Part shown: one piece after another, positions 48,590-57,892 of the stretch | Numbering within the stretch: position 1 is the stretch's first letter | How the letters are laid out: each line of letters starts with the position of its first letter | DNA from: Moorella thermoacetica | GTDB taxonomy: Bacteria > Bacillota > DSM-521 > Neomoorellales > Neomoorellaceae | Direction of reading: 5' to 3' | Length of the DNA: 64,000 nucleotides | Assembly (NCBI RefSeq): GCF_001267405.1 | Contig: NZ_CP012369.1 | Span: 460,001 to 524,000, forward strand | The notes under the pieces: generated by a model | Databases searched by the model: none | What the model was told of the DNA's origin: nothing | What the model saw: the letters and a program-made list of their open reading frames with translations, nothing else | Position numbers and translations under genes: made by a program

Positions 48590-48618
48590 TTGACACCCGC
48601 CAAGGGCCAAGATAAACT
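48590..48618 (+). promoter_or_regulatory. Predicted promoter of uppP
   Basis: A perfect TTGACA (48590-48595) and TAAACT (48613-48618) are spaced by 17 bases, 38 bases before the uppP start. Confidence 0.6.
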
Positions 48619-48656
48619 TGGTCTGTAGTGCTTACCAGTAAAGGAGCGCATGGATA

Positions 48657-49442
48657 ATGACTGTTTTGCAGGCCATAGTCCTGGGCCTCGTCCAGGGGGT
48701 GGGTGAGTTTTTACCCATCTCCAGTTCCGCCCACCTGATTTTAACGCCCTGGTTTTTCCGCTGGCCCGACCCGGGGTTGACCTTTGACGTCGCCCTGCAC
48801 CTTGGTACCCTGATTGCCGTGGTAGCCTATTTCTGGCGGGATATAATCGAACTGGTCCTCAGCGGCCTGGGCCAACCCCGGAGCCAGGACGGCCGCCTGT
48901 TCTGGTATTTAATCGTCGCTTCTATCCCCGGGGCCATCTTTGGTGTGCTTTTTGAAAAACAGGCGGAGACCATTTTCCGCTCGCCCCTCCTCATTGCCCT
49001 GACCCTTACCCTCATGGGCCTCGGCCTCTGGTGGGCCGACAGGGTGGGCCGCAAGAGGAGACAGCTGGACGACGTCAACCTCTTTGACGGTATCATAGTC
49101 GGTATCTCCCAGGCCCTGGCAATCATTCCCGGCGTTTCTCGTTCCGGCATTACCATGACGGCCGGGCTCCTCACAGGCATGGAACGGGAGACAGCCGCCC
49201 GTTTTTCCTTCCTCATGTCTGTTCCTATCATCGCCGGGGCGGCGCTTTTAAAGTTAAAAGAGTTACCCCTGCACGAAGTCAATCTGGCCTTTATCGCCGG
49301 TGTCCTGACAGCCGCTGTTGTCGGTTTCCTGGCCATCAAGTTTTTGCTCCAGTACCTCCGCCGCGGCAGCTATCTCCTGTTTACTGGCTACCGCATCTTG
49401 CTGGCCGCCCTGATCGTGGCGGTTTTCTGGCTTCGCCGTTAA
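48657..49442 (+). CDS. uppP: Undecaprenyl-diphosphatase UppP/BacA
   Basis: This 261-residue, eight-helix membrane enzyme recycles undecaprenyl diphosphate for cell-wall synthesis and confers bacitracin tolerance. The two signature regions are present: LGLVQGVGEFLPISSSAHL near the N-terminus and GISQALAIIPGVSRSGITM in the middle. It has its own promoter. Confidence 0.97.
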   Translation: MTVLQAIVLGLVQGVGEFLPISSSAHLILTPWFFRWPDPGLTFDVALHLGTLIAVVAYFWRDIIELVLSGLGQPRSQDGRLFWYLIVASIPGAIFGVLFEKQAETIFRSPLLIALTLTLMGLGLWWADRVGRKRRQLDDVNLFDGIIVGISQALAIIPGVSRSGITMTAGLLTGMERETAARFSFLMSVPIIAGAALLKLKELPLHEVNLAFIAGVLTAAVVGFLAIKFLLQYLRRGSYLLFTGYRILLAALIVAVFWLRR

Positions 49443-49625
49443 ACTTGCGGGGACGTTCATGGCGATCGCGTAATCAGAGCCTGAAGGTAATCTGTACCAG
49501 CGGGCCGGGGGCAAAAAAGGTCGCAGGATAAGAAAAAATTGCGGGCTAGAAAAAATATTGAGCAGGAAAATACCGGTCGAGGGCGAAATTTGTTCCATCC
49601 AGGAGAAAAAGGGGAGGTTCGCCAA

Positions 49626-50363
49626 ATGGTGGCTAATGATGCCTATGCCGAACAGTTACGTTTCCTGACCCTCAGCGAGGCTGAACTCGGCCTTATGGAG
49701 GCTGAAAAGGAGATCTTTATCAAAGAGGCTGATGCAGTAGTCAAGACCTTCTACGATCACCTCTTACAGTACCCCTACCTGGAGAACATGATTAAACAAC
49801 ATAGCACCCTCGAACGGCTGACCCAGACCCAGAAGGCTTACTTCATCAGCCTGACCGCGCCGCGCATAGACGGGGAGTACATATCCGGCCGCCTGCGCAT
49901 TGGAAAGAAACACCAGAAAATTGGCCTCTATCCCAAGTGGTACCTGGGGGCCTACCGGATTTATCTTAGCGAGATCCGCCGCGTTATCTGGCACTATCAT
50001 GCCGACGATCCAGATTTATGTTTGCGCCTGCTGGAGGCCTTTACCAAACGGATTATTTTTGATATGCAGCTGGCCATCGAAAACTACATCATCGACCAGC
50101 TTCAGCAGCTTGGCCACTTCCAGGATGAGATTGCTGCCGTGGCCAAGATTATCGGCGATATTGCCGAACAGACCAAGATTCTATCCCTTAACGCCTCCAT
50201 CGAGGCCGCCCGGGCCGGGGAGCACGGCCGCACCTTTTCTGTCGTCGCCCAGGCGGTACGGGACCTGGCAGCCAGGACGTCCCAGTCCGCCAGGGATATC
50301 ACCCAGAAGGTCCAGGAAAACCACCGCCTCCTGGCGCGCATGCAACAAACAGGGAAGGAGTAG
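49626..50363 (+). CDS. Small globin-coupled sensor with a shortened methyl-accepting signalling tip
   Basis: Residues 1 to about 160 form a sensor globin with the proximal haem His96 in [20 protein letters not shown], as in HemAT-type oxygen sensors. The rest (about 165-245) is a miniature chemoreceptor signalling hairpin with the CheA/CheW-binding tip [20 protein letters not shown]. The whole protein has 245 residues, against about 430 for HemAT, and has no membrane segment. ATG 49626 follows GGGGAGG by 9 bases. No che genes are nearby. It could be a soluble gas sensor feeding a chemotaxis array or a stand-alone regulator. Confidence 0.85.
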   Translation: MVANDAYAEQLRFLTLSEAELGLMEAEKEIFIKEADAVVKTFYDHLLQYPYLENMIKQHSTLERLTQTQKAYFISLTAPRIDGEYISGRLRIGKKHQKIGLYPKWYLGAYRIYLSEIRRVIWHYHADDPDLCLRLLEAFTKRIIFDMQLAIENYIIDQLQQLGHFQDEIAAVAKIIGDIAEQTKILSLNASIEAARAGEHGRTFSVVAQAVRDLAARTSQSARDITQKVQENHRLLARMQQTGKE

Positions 50364-50437
50364 TTTTTATAACTTCGCACTGTCATAAGCACCCGCGTAC
50401 CCCGCAGGCTGGCGGTGGGAAGGGGGGATAGCTTCTT

Positions 50438-50461
50438 GACCGGTCCGGGGACCGGTTTTTT
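50438..50461 (+). terminator. Terminator before prmA
   Basis: ACCGGTCC (50439-50446) and GGACCGGT (50449-50456) form an 8-bp stem followed by TTTTT. Some paired bases must open for a normal loop, so the working stem is about 6-7 bp. Confidence 0.75.
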
Positions 50462-50514
50462 ACACCTCCGGGGGAATTGCTCCTTTGATCAATTAGTGGA
50501 GGTAGATAGAGCCT

Positions 50515-51471
50515 TTGCAGTGGGTAGAAGTGGAGGTGCTGACCACCGCGGAAGCGGTGGAAGCCGTGGCCGTGATCCTGGAGGATTACGGGGCCACAGG
50601 GGTGGTCATTGAGGATAGTGCCGACCTTACCCGCAAATGGGAAGATCGTTACGGAGAGATCTATGCCCTTGACCCGGCTAATTATCCCGCGTCCGGGGTA
50701 CGCGTCAGGGCCTACCTTCCCGTGGTTTCCTGGCAGGAAGAAAGGGCCGGGGAGATTCAGACCAGGGTAAAGGCCCTGGCAGCAGTGGGCCTGGACCCGG
50801 GAGCTGCGACTGTCAGGTACCGCTTGGCCAGGGAAGAGGAGTGGGCCTACGGATGGCAGAAATACTACCACCCGGTGCGGGTAACGAAGGGGTTGACCAT
50901 CAAGCCTACCTGGGAAGAATATACTCCTTCCCCCGGGGAAACAGTTATCGAGATAGATCCCGGCATGGCCTTTGGTACGGGTACCCACCCGACAACTATC
51001 CTCAGCCTCCAGGCCCTGGAGCGGGTCCTCAAGCCCGGGGCCAGGGTCGTCGATGTCGGCTGCGGTACAGGGATTCTAGCCCTGGCCGCCGCTAAAATGG
51101 GTGCTGGTGCGGTGCTGGCCCTTGATCTGGACCCGGTGGCGGTGGCGGTAGCCCGGAAAAATATCGCCCGTAACGGTGCCGCAGACAAAGTCACCGTCAG
51201 GAATAACGACCTGCTTGCCGGTTTGGAAGGCCCCTTTGACCTGGTCGTGGCCAATATTCTGGCGGAAGTTATTCTTAAAATGATCCCGGATGCCGGCAGG
51301 GTATTGCCAGCCGGGGGAACCCTTATCGCCTCCGGCATCTCCAGGGGTAAAGCCGGGGTTGTTGAGGACGCGTTGCTGGCTAACGGGTTTGCCGTCGAGG
51401 ACACCCTGACCTCAGGGGAGTGGGTCACATTTATTGTCCGGAACCTATTGCCGGACCCTGTCGAATGTTAA
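50515..51471 (+). CDS. prmA: Ribosomal protein L11 methyltransferase
   Basis: The 318-residue SAM-dependent methyltransferase has the PrmA N-terminal substrate domain (WVEVEVLTTAEAVEAV) and catalytic core with PGMAFGTGTHPTT, VVDVGCGTGILALAAAK (SAM motif I) and LVVANILAEVI. It trimethylates bL11 residues. The start is TTG 50515, 11 bases after TGGAGGT; no better start precedes the conserved N-terminus. Confidence 0.95.
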   Translation: MQWVEVEVLTTAEAVEAVAVILEDYGATGVVIEDSADLTRKWEDRYGEIYALDPANYPASGVRVRAYLPVVSWQEERAGEIQTRVKALAAVGLDPGAATVRYRLAREEEWAYGWQKYYHPVRVTKGLTIKPTWEEYTPSPGETVIEIDPGMAFGTGTHPTTILSLQALERVLKPGARVVDVGCGTGILALAAAKMGAGAVLALDLDPVAVAVARKNIARNGAADKVTVRNNDLLAGLEGPFDLVVANILAEVILKMIPDAGRVLPAGGTLIASGISRGKAGVVEDALLANGFAVEDTLTSGEWVTFIVRNLLPDPVEC

Positions 51472-51521
51472 TCCCAGTTCTGGAATTATGGCTCAGGTAT
51501 TGCGGTAGGAGGCTTTAAGTT

Positions 51522-52487
51522 ATGGCAACAAAGAAAAACCGTTCCTTGCTGGAGATCATTCCTAAGTACTTTACATTATGGGTGATAGTTTTTGCCGCCC
51601 TGGCCCTGCTCAGCCCCAACTCCTTTCAATTCCTTGGCAAATATATTTCTTATCTCCTGGGCGTGGTCATGCTGGGCATGGGCATGACCCTGACTATGGG
51701 GGATTTTGCCGGGGTTCTGCAGCAGCCATTAAATGTGGTAGTTGGTGTGGCCCTCCAGTTTATCATTATGCCCTTGCTGGGCTTTGCCATTGCTACCATA
51801 TTACGATTGCCACCGGAGCTGGCCGCCGGGGTGGTACTGGTGGGGTGCGTCCCTTCCGGGACGGCCTCCAACGTGATGACCTTTATTGCTCAAGGAGACG
51901 TAGCCCTGTCGGTAACCATATCTTCGATCACGACCCTGATAGCACCTTTTATTACTCCGTACCTTTACTTGCTCCTGGGCGGGAAGTTTATTCCCGTAGA
52001 ACCCCTGGCCCTGCTTATTGACATCGCCAAGATTGTCCTGCTGCCGATTATTATCGGCCTGGTCATCAGGCAGGTGCTGGGCAATGAACGGGCCAGGGTG
52101 GTTAACCAGGTAATGCCCTCAGTTTCCGTCATCGCCATCGTGATAATTATCGCCGCTGTGGTGGCCGGTAGCGCCGCCAAACTCGTCAACGTCGCCGGCG
52201 CTGTGATCCTCGCCGTAATCCTCCATAATGGATTGGGTTTCCTCATGGCCTATTTTGTCGCTAGATACCTCTGCCGCATGACCGAGGCCCAGGCCCGGGC
52301 CGTTTCCTTCGAAGTGGGTATGCAGAACTCTGGCCTGGGGGCGGCCCTGGCCATGAAGTTCCTTACCCCGGTGGCGGCTTTGCCCAGCGCCATCTTCAGT
52401 GTCTGGCACAACTTGAGCGGTTCCTTCCTGGCTAATTTCTGGGCCCGGCGCGCGCCGGCACCGGCCGCCCGGCTGGCCAGGAGGTAG
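51522..52487 (+). CDS. Bile acid:sodium symporter (BASS) family transporter
   Basis: The 321-residue protein has about nine to ten transmembrane helices and the BASS core motifs GCVPSGTASNVMTFIAQGD (crossover helix) and FEVGMQNSGLGAALA. Bacterial members carry organic anions, including ketopantoate and pyruvate in some lineages, with sodium. The substrate is not evident here. The start ATG follows TAGGAGG. It is followed by comEC after 67 bases. Confidence 0.88.
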   Translation: MATKKNRSLLEIIPKYFTLWVIVFAALALLSPNSFQFLGKYISYLLGVVMLGMGMTLTMGDFAGVLQQPLNVVVGVALQFIIMPLLGFAIATILRLPPELAAGVVLVGCVPSGTASNVMTFIAQGDVALSVTISSITTLIAPFITPYLYLLLGGKFIPVEPLALLIDIAKIVLLPIIIGLVIRQVLGNERARVVNQVMPSVSVIAIVIIIAAVVAGSAAKLVNVAGAVILAVILHNGLGFLMAYFVARYLCRMTEAQARAVSFEVGMQNSGLGAALAMKFLTPVAALPSAIFSVWHNLSGSFLANFWARRAPAPAARLARR

Positions 52488-52554
52488 GAGATCAGAAGGG
52501 CAATATCTTTACGGGCGGGCAGGAATCTTTTCCCTGACTGGCGAAGTTTAACCC

Positions 52555-54984
52555 ATGCGTGATCGACCGCTCCTCTGGGTTACCGTAGCCTATATAGTCG
52601 GCCTGTTGCTGGCGCGCTTTCAGGAGGGGGCGGCAGGAGCGGTAGCGCCGGGGGATACCGCGGTGCTGCTCTCTCCCCTGGTCATAGCCTTGGCCCTCTG
52701 GGCCCTGGCCTACCTCTTCTGGCGGCCGCCGCAACGGCCCGCCTGGATGTACTTGCTCCTGGCCGGATTTGTGGCCATGGGTTTTTTTATTAGTACCTGG
52801 GACAACTGCCTTCACCAGAGTCAACTTGCGGGCGATCGCGACACCTATCTCGACCTCACCGGGATGGTGACAGGGGAACCGCAGCTTTATCCCGACCGGG
52901 TCGTTTATACCCTGGCGGCCCGGGAGGTCAGTCAGGGCGCATATAGTAAAAAGATAAAAGAAAACGTCCAGGTAGTTATCTACCGGCGGGATAGAAACAA
53001 AAGCCTGCCCCGGTACCATTACGGCGACGTTCTCCGCGTCCACGGCCAGCTCACAGCGCCACCGCCGGCCCGCAACCCCGGCGAGTTTGACTATCGCGCC
53101 TACCTCGCCCGACGCTATATTTATAACCGCATGTTGCTCAATGACCCCCGGGCCATAGTCAAGCTGGAAAAAGAGGCAGGTAACCCCCTGGTACGCCTGG
53201 CCCTGGCAGCCAAAGGCAGGGTAAAAACGGCTATTGCAGCCGCCCTGCCACCGCGCCAGGCGGGGATTCTTGCCGCCCTTCTCTTCGGCGACGTCGAGGA
53301 ATTAACGGATCAGGACAGCGACACCTTTAAAAACCTGGGGGTTTTCCATTTCTTCGCCGTCAGCGGCTCCAACACGGCCCTGGTTTTACTTATAGTCATG
53401 GCTATAGCCGGCCTCCTGGGTCTAAGAGCAGAGACAGCGGTGGCCCTGGGGCTGGCCGGTCTGATCTTTTATGCCGCTGTCACCGGTTTCACACCCTCGG
53501 TAAACCGGGCGACCATTATGGCCGGCCTGGGGCTTATAGCCTTCTGGCGCCGCCAGCGCCGCGATTTCTACACCGCCCTGGCCCTGGCAGCCCTGTTAAT
53601 CCTGCTGGTACGCCCCCGTTCCCTTTATGACAGCGGTTTTCAGCTTTCCTTTACCGCCACGTGGGGCATCGTGTATCTTTACCCTTTGTTGGATGACCTT
53701 CTGGCCTGGCTTCCCGCCTGGCGGGCCTACCTGGTGATCCCCCTGGCGGCGCAGGTAGCTACCCTGCCCCTGGTAGCCTATTACTTTAGTTTTGTTTCCC
53801 TTCTCAGCCTGCCAGCCAACCTGATCACCGCCGGCCTGGTGGGAGCCATTGTCACTCTGGGCCTGGCGGCCTCCGCCCTGGCCCTCGTGAGCCTGCCCCT
53901 GGCAGGGACCGTGTTTAACGCCCTGGGCCCCCTCGTCAACCTAATGCTAGCCTTCCTCGCCGGCCTGGCCGGCTTGCCGGGGATGACCCTGCCCCTGGCC
54001 ACACCCTCGCCCCTGGGGGTGGCCGGTTATTACCTGGTCCTGATCATCCTGAGGGAACTCTGGCTGCGCCGCCGGGAACCGCGCTGGTTGGCCTTGTGGC
54101 GGTGGCATCTTCGCGAGCTTGGAGTGGTGGCGGCCCTGACCCTGGCAACTTTGCTGGTCTACCTTTACCACCCGGGGCAGCCGGGAGAACTAGGGGTGAC
54201 CTTTATCGACGTCGGCCAGGGGGACGCCATTTACCTGGCCACCCCCGGCGGCCGGCACATCCTGGTCGACGGCGGCGGTCGGCCCTTCGAGCAGGGCGAT
54301 TTTGACGTCGGGGAGAGGGTGGTGGTGCCCTTCCTCCACCGCCAGGGGGTGCGGCGGTTGGATGCAGTCGTCAGCACCCACCCGGATACTGATCATCTGG
54401 GCGGCCTCATGGCCGTGGTACGGCAGATGCCTGTCTCCCTGGTCGTCGTCCCCCCCTTGCGGGGCAGTATGGTTAACGAGTACCGTCCCTTCCTGGCGGA
54501 ACTCCAGGCCCGGGGTATCCCCTGGCAGGAGGCGGGACGGGGGGCCACCCTGGCCCTGGACCCGGTAGTGGACCTCCAGGTCCTGCATCCCGGCCGGGAG
54601 ATCAGCGGCAGCAACTCCGACAGCAACAACAATTCCCTGGTCATGAAGGTGGTTTACCGGGACTTCAGCCTTCTTCTGGGCGCCGATATTGAGGCTGAAG
54701 CCATGGCCGATCTGGAGAGGGCCGGGATGAATGTCCGCAGTACCGTCTTTAAAGTACCCCACCATGGCAGCCGCTTCGGCCTGGAGCCGTCCTTTTTGCA
54801 GCAGGTGTCCCCCCAAGCGGTGGTTTTCTCCGTGGGGGAGAGAAATAACTTCGGCCACCCGGCGCCGGAGGTAGTGGGCTACTGGCAGGGGCGGGGCGTC
54901 CCCATTTATCGCACCGACCGGCAGGGGGCAATTAGCATCAGGAGCGACGGGGATAGCTGGCAGGTAAAGACTGTTCTCCCTTAA
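52555..54984 (+). CDS. comEC: ComEC/Rec2 DNA-uptake channel with metallo-beta-lactamase domain
   Basis: The 809-residue protein has the full three-domain layout: an N-terminal extracellular OB-like domain (DUF4131, about 60-190), a competence membrane domain with about ten helices ([27 protein letters not shown] motif region near 245-280), and a C-terminal metallo-beta-lactamase domain with [12 protein letters not shown] and [12 protein letters not shown]. It passes single-stranded DNA into the cytoplasm. Together with comEA at 47883 it indicates potential for transformation. Confidence 0.94.
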   Translation: MRDRPLLWVTVAYIVGLLLARFQEGAAGAVAPGDTAVLLSPLVIALALWALAYLFWRPPQRPAWMYLLLAGFVAMGFFISTWDNCLHQSQLAGDRDTYLDLTGMVTGEPQLYPDRVVYTLAAREVSQGAYSKKIKENVQVVIYRRDRNKSLPRYHYGDVLRVHGQLTAPPPARNPGEFDYRAYLARRYIYNRMLLNDPRAIVKLEKEAGNPLVRLALAAKGRVKTAIAAALPPRQAGILAALLFGDVEELTDQDSDTFKNLGVFHFFAVSGSNTALVLLIVMAIAGLLGLRAETAVALGLAGLIFYAAVTGFTPSVNRATIMAGLGLIAFWRRQRRDFYTALALAALLILLVRPRSLYDSGFQLSFTATWGIVYLYPLLDDLLAWLPAWRAYLVIPLAAQVATLPLVAYYFSFVSLLSLPANLITAGLVGAIVTLGLAASALALVSLPLAGTVFNALGPLVNLMLAFLAGLAGLPGMTLPLATPSPLGVAGYYLVLIILRELWLRRREPRWLALWRWHLRELGVVAALTLATLLVYLYHPGQPGELGVTFIDVGQGDAIYLATPGGRHILVDGGGRPFEQGDFDVGERVVVPFLHRQGVRRLDAVVSTHPDTDHLGGLMAVVRQMPVSLVVVPPLRGSMVNEYRPFLAELQARGIPWQEAGRGATLALDPVVDLQVLHPGREISGSNSDSNNNSLVMKVVYRDFSLLLGADIEAEAMADLERAGMNVRSTVFKVPHHGSRFGLEPSFLQQVSPQAVVFSVGERNNFGHPAPEVVGYWQGRGVPIYRTDRQGAISIRSDGDSWQVKTVLP

Positions 54985-55058
54985 GAACATGGCAACCAGC
55001 ATGCTAAGGGTTAAAATAAGGGTGGACTGGTAAATAGCGCCCATAGATTATAAACGCG

Positions 55059-55087
55059 GCTCCCGGCAGGCTTTTCCTGGGAGCTTT
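55059..55087 (+). terminator. Weak hairpin between comEC and holA
   Basis: GCTCCC (55059-55064) pairs with GGGAGC (55079-55084), then TTT. The rest of 54985-55103 shows no clear feature. Confidence 0.45.
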
Positions 55088-55103
55088 ACCAGGAGGGCTG
55101 AAT

Positions 55104-56096
55104 TTGGACTGGCAGGCAATGGTTGAGGAGGTAAAGCAGGGCTACATCGCCCCTGTCTACCTTTTTTACGGTAGCGAGGGTTACCTTAAGGAGCGGGCCC
55201 TGAAAATCCTGGAAAAAAAACTTATCCCACCGGAAACAGGGGACTTTGACTACCAGGAACTGGACGGGCGGGAGTTAACGGGGGCGGAAGTGATCATGCT
55301 GGCGGCTACCCTGCCGGCCATGGCAGAACGCCGCCTCGTGGTGATTAAAGACCCCGCCGGGGAGATTTGGCAGGATGAGGATTTCCTAAAATATTTAACC
55401 AAACCGGAACCTGCAACCTGCCTGGTGCTGGTGGTTAACGGTAGTATTGACAAACGCCTGAAAGCAGTCAAGGAAATAAATAGTACCGGCCGGGTGGTAG
55501 AGTGTTCACCCCTCCAAGGAGAAGATCTGGCGGCCTGGCTGATAAAGGAAGCCCGGCAGGAAGGCTACAACCTGCCGCCGGCTACGGCGCTGATCCTGGC
55601 CCGGGCCGGCGGCGGCGACCTGCGACAGGCTCGCAATGAACTGGACAAGGCAATGGCTTATACAGGAAAACCGGGTACCATTACCCCGGCTACTGTCCAG
55701 GCCCTGATACCGGAGATCGAGGCTGAAAATACCATCTTCCAGCTTGTCGATGCCCTGGGAAACAGGAAACCCGAACTGGCTATCGGCTTTTTACGCCAGC
55801 TCCTGGAGCGGGGTGAAGCCCCCCTGGGGATCGTAGCCATGCTGGCGCGCCAACTGCGCCTGATTTACCGGGCGCACCTGGGAGGGGATAAGAGAAATCT
55901 GGCCGCCAGGCTGGGGGTTAAACCCTTCGTAGCCCGGAAAGTGGCAGCCCAGGCTCGCAATTTTTCCCTCCCGGTCGCCGGGCAGGCCCTGGAGGAACTA
56001 TTAAAAGTAGATACCGCCCTGAAAACCGGCCAGGGAGAGGCCGGACCCCTGCTGGAGCAGGCTATCTGGACCATCATTGCCATGGGGGAGCATTGA
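55104..56096 (+). CDS. holA: DNA polymerase III delta subunit
   Basis: HolA is the clamp-loader wrench subunit. The 330-residue protein has the N-terminal YLFYGSEGYLKERAL, the mid-domain with LILARAGGGDLRQARNELDK, and C-terminal helices (LARQLRLIYRAH). The start is TTG after AGGAGGG. The comEC-holA-rpsT order follows Bacillus. The stop codon is embedded in a long palindrome. Confidence 0.93.
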   Translation: MDWQAMVEEVKQGYIAPVYLFYGSEGYLKERALKILEKKLIPPETGDFDYQELDGRELTGAEVIMLAATLPAMAERRLVVIKDPAGEIWQDEDFLKYLTKPEPATCLVLVVNGSIDKRLKAVKEINSTGRVVECSPLQGEDLAAWLIKEARQEGYNLPPATALILARAGGGDLRQARNELDKAMAYTGKPGTITPATVQALIPEIEAENTIFQLVDALGNRKPELAIGFLRQLLERGEAPLGIVAMLARQLRLIYRAHLGGDKRNLAARLGVKPFVARKVAAQARNFSLPVAGQALEELLKVDTALKTGQGEAGPLLEQAIWTIIAMGEH

Positions 56097-56110
56097 ATGC
56101 TCCCCCATGG
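56080..56110. terminator. Bidirectional terminator palindrome between holA and the convergent small gene
   Basis: A near loop-less palindrome with arms 56080-56094 and 56096-56110 (15 bp, CATGGGGGAGCATT and its complement) covers the holA stop codon. Holding the ends of two convergent genes, it most likely terminates both. Confidence 0.75.
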
Positions 56111-56115
56111 TAGGC

Positions 56116-56310
56116 CTATTTCTTTTGCGTCTTTTCACGGTTTGCCTCGTAACCCGTCTTGACGTTGGTGTCGACCCTGGTGCCCGGAGCCGTCACATCG
56201 GCGGCGAATTCATAATTGGTCCCGGCAGCACCCTCGGTCCCCAGTTCACCTTCCCGGCGGCGGGCCGTTTTTTCAGCCGGGTTTTTAACGGTGCCAGGTT
56301 TTTCTGCCAT
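56116..56310 (-). CDS. Small hydrophilic protein of unknown function
   Basis: The minus-strand frame from ATG at 56310 encodes 64 residues beginning MAEKPGTVKNPAEKTARRR and ending in a Lys-rich tail. It is highly charged with no Cys and no membrane segment. A Shine-Dalgarno AAGGGGGGAT precedes the ATG by about 11 bases. The compact, Ala/Gly/Thr/Asn-rich composition is reminiscent of small spore proteins, but no motif of the alpha/beta or gamma SASP families can be recognised. It lies between holA and rpsT. Confidence 0.6.
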   Translation of the reverse strand: MAEKPGTVKNPAEKTARRREGELGTEGAAGTNYEFAADVTAPGTRVDTNVKTGYEANREKTQKK

Positions 56311-56402
56311 AAAGTAAAATCCCCCCCTTCTGCATAGCCTTTTCTTATTATGGCAGGACAACGGGGGGAAAATTACATTTGTAAAAATTTTATTGGCTGG
56401 TT

Positions 56403-56669
56403 TTAAGCGGTTGTTTTGTTAAAATAGCGCTGAAGGCTGGACTTTTTCCGGGCCGCGGTGTTGGGATGTAAGACGCCTTTGGTGACGGCTTTATCAATGG
56501 CGCGGATGGCCTGGCGCAGGTTAACGGCAGCGTTATGATTATCACCCTGTTCCAGGGCGGTACGGAACTTCTTTATTGCCGTTTTAACGCTGGATTTAAT
56601 AGCCTTATTGCGCAGGGTACGAATACGGGTCAACTCCACCCGTTTCATAGCTGACTTGATATTGGGCAC
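56403..56669 (-). CDS. rpsT: Ribosomal protein bS20
   Basis: The 88-residue basic protein begins MPNIKSAMKRVELTR when read from GTG at 56669, the typical bS20 start, with GGGAGGTG upstream. It binds 16S rRNA helices 9 and 44 in the small subunit. It is transcribed opposite to holA, as in Bacillus. Confidence 0.96.
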   Translation of the reverse strand: MPNIKSAMKRVELTRIRTLRNKAIKSSVKTAIKKFRTALEQGDNHNAAVNLRQAIRAIDKAVTKGVLHPNTAARKKSSLQRYFNKTTA

Positions 56670-56733
56670 CTTATTCACCTCCCGGACTATTTTAACATGG
56701 GAACCTGGCAAAAGCAACAAGCCGGACCCCGGA

Positions 56734-57771
56734 TCAACTGGCCGGGTTTTCCTGCCGCAGGTCTTTGATTACCGCCGCCAGGACCCTGGCTACCAGGCGG
56801 GCGGAACCTTCAGCCTCCTGGAGGGTATTATTGTCGCTGCCGAATTCCAGGAGCAGAGCCCGGGGCAGGAGATGCTGGTTGTAGCGCCCCTCCTGGACCC
56901 GGACTCCCAGGCACAGCCCGGGATAGAGTTCATCCATTTTTTTGGCCAGTTGCCTGGCAAAGGCCTCATTCTGGCGCCAGTTGGGGTGTTCCAACCGGGC
57001 GTTGCTGCCGACGATGATGAGCACCTGGGCGACTTTCTGGCCGTCAATTTCGACAACAGGCGGTGACGGCAGGCCGGCGTCCCGATGGACGTCCAGGGCC
57101 ACCAGGACCGAGGGGTTGGCGGCCAGCATTCGCTTCAAGGTTTTCTCGGAGTTGGCATAAGCCAGGGTAAAATCGGGATAATCATGGATGGTGGTTGAAC
57201 GAACCACCGGGATTCCATAATCTTTACTCAGGCTGTCGGCCAGGGTGGCAGTCACCTGGCTGACGCCGCCGTTTTTGCCGGGAAACTTGGCGCTACCCTC
57301 ACTGGGCTGGTAGGATTCCGCGTTATGGGTGTTGTATATAGCCACCAGGGGGTTTTTGGAGCTGGTGGTTTCGACCTCTGATGGCGCCGGGGGCGGGCTT
57401 TCTTCTACCGGCGGTTCCGGCTGGACATACTCCTCTTCAGTTGTCAGGAGACTCGGGGTCTTCTCCTGTCCAGGTAAAACTACCAGGGGCGAGGCCAGGA
57501 CCTGCAGGGCCGTTGTCAGGGCCTCACCGGAAGTATTCCGGGGGGCTTCTCCTGCCTGCAGGCCCAGGGCCGGCAAACCCTCACGCAGGATGCCCTCCAG
57601 CAGGGGCATAGGTAGCCTGGCGGGGGAGCCGGACAGCACCTGGCTACCGGTCCGGATCAATTGCCAGGCCCCGGTGACCAGTCCCATAATAATTAACCCG
57701 GCCAGGAGCACCCCTTTGAGGAAAGCTCCCAGGGCCCGGGCCTGCCGGCTGGTGATGACCTGGATACGCAC
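56734..57771 (-). CDS. spoIIP: Stage II sporulation protein P
   Basis: SpoIIP is an amidase/endopeptidase that degrades septal peptidoglycan with SpoIID and SpoIIM during engulfment. The 345-residue protein has an N-terminal membrane helix (about 14-36), a Pro/Glu/Ser linker (about 113-135) and the catalytic domain with IYNTHNAESYQPSEG, LDVHRDAG and LLEFGSDNNTLQEA (metal-binding His and Glu). The start is GTG at 57771 after GAGGGGG. In Bacillus, gpr lies between rpsT and spoIIP; here rpsT follows spoIIP directly and gpr is absent from the window. Confidence 0.94.
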   Translation of the reverse strand: MRIQVITSRQARALGAFLKGVLLAGLIIMGLVTGAWQLIRTGSQVLSGSPARLPMPLLEGILREGLPALGLQAGEAPRNTSGEALTTALQVLASPLVVLPGQEKTPSLLTTEEEYVQPEPPVEESPPPAPSEVETTSSKNPLVAIYNTHNAESYQPSEGSAKFPGKNGGVSQVTATLADSLSKDYGIPVVRSTTIHDYPDFTLAYANSEKTLKRMLAANPSVLVALDVHRDAGLPSPPVVEIDGQKVAQVLIIVGSNARLEHPNWRQNEAFARQLAKKMDELYPGLCLGVRVQEGRYNQHLLPRALLLEFGSDNNTLQEAEGSARLVARVLAAVIKDLRQENPAS

Positions 57772-57892
57772 ATCAATGCCCCCTCGCTGGTAGCCATTTT
57801 ATTCCTGAGAGGGACAATTTAGACCTGGGCAGCATCCTGAGGCGGTTATCGCCTCGCCCACCAGAAAATATTTTCGGAGGAAAAGTGCCTAA

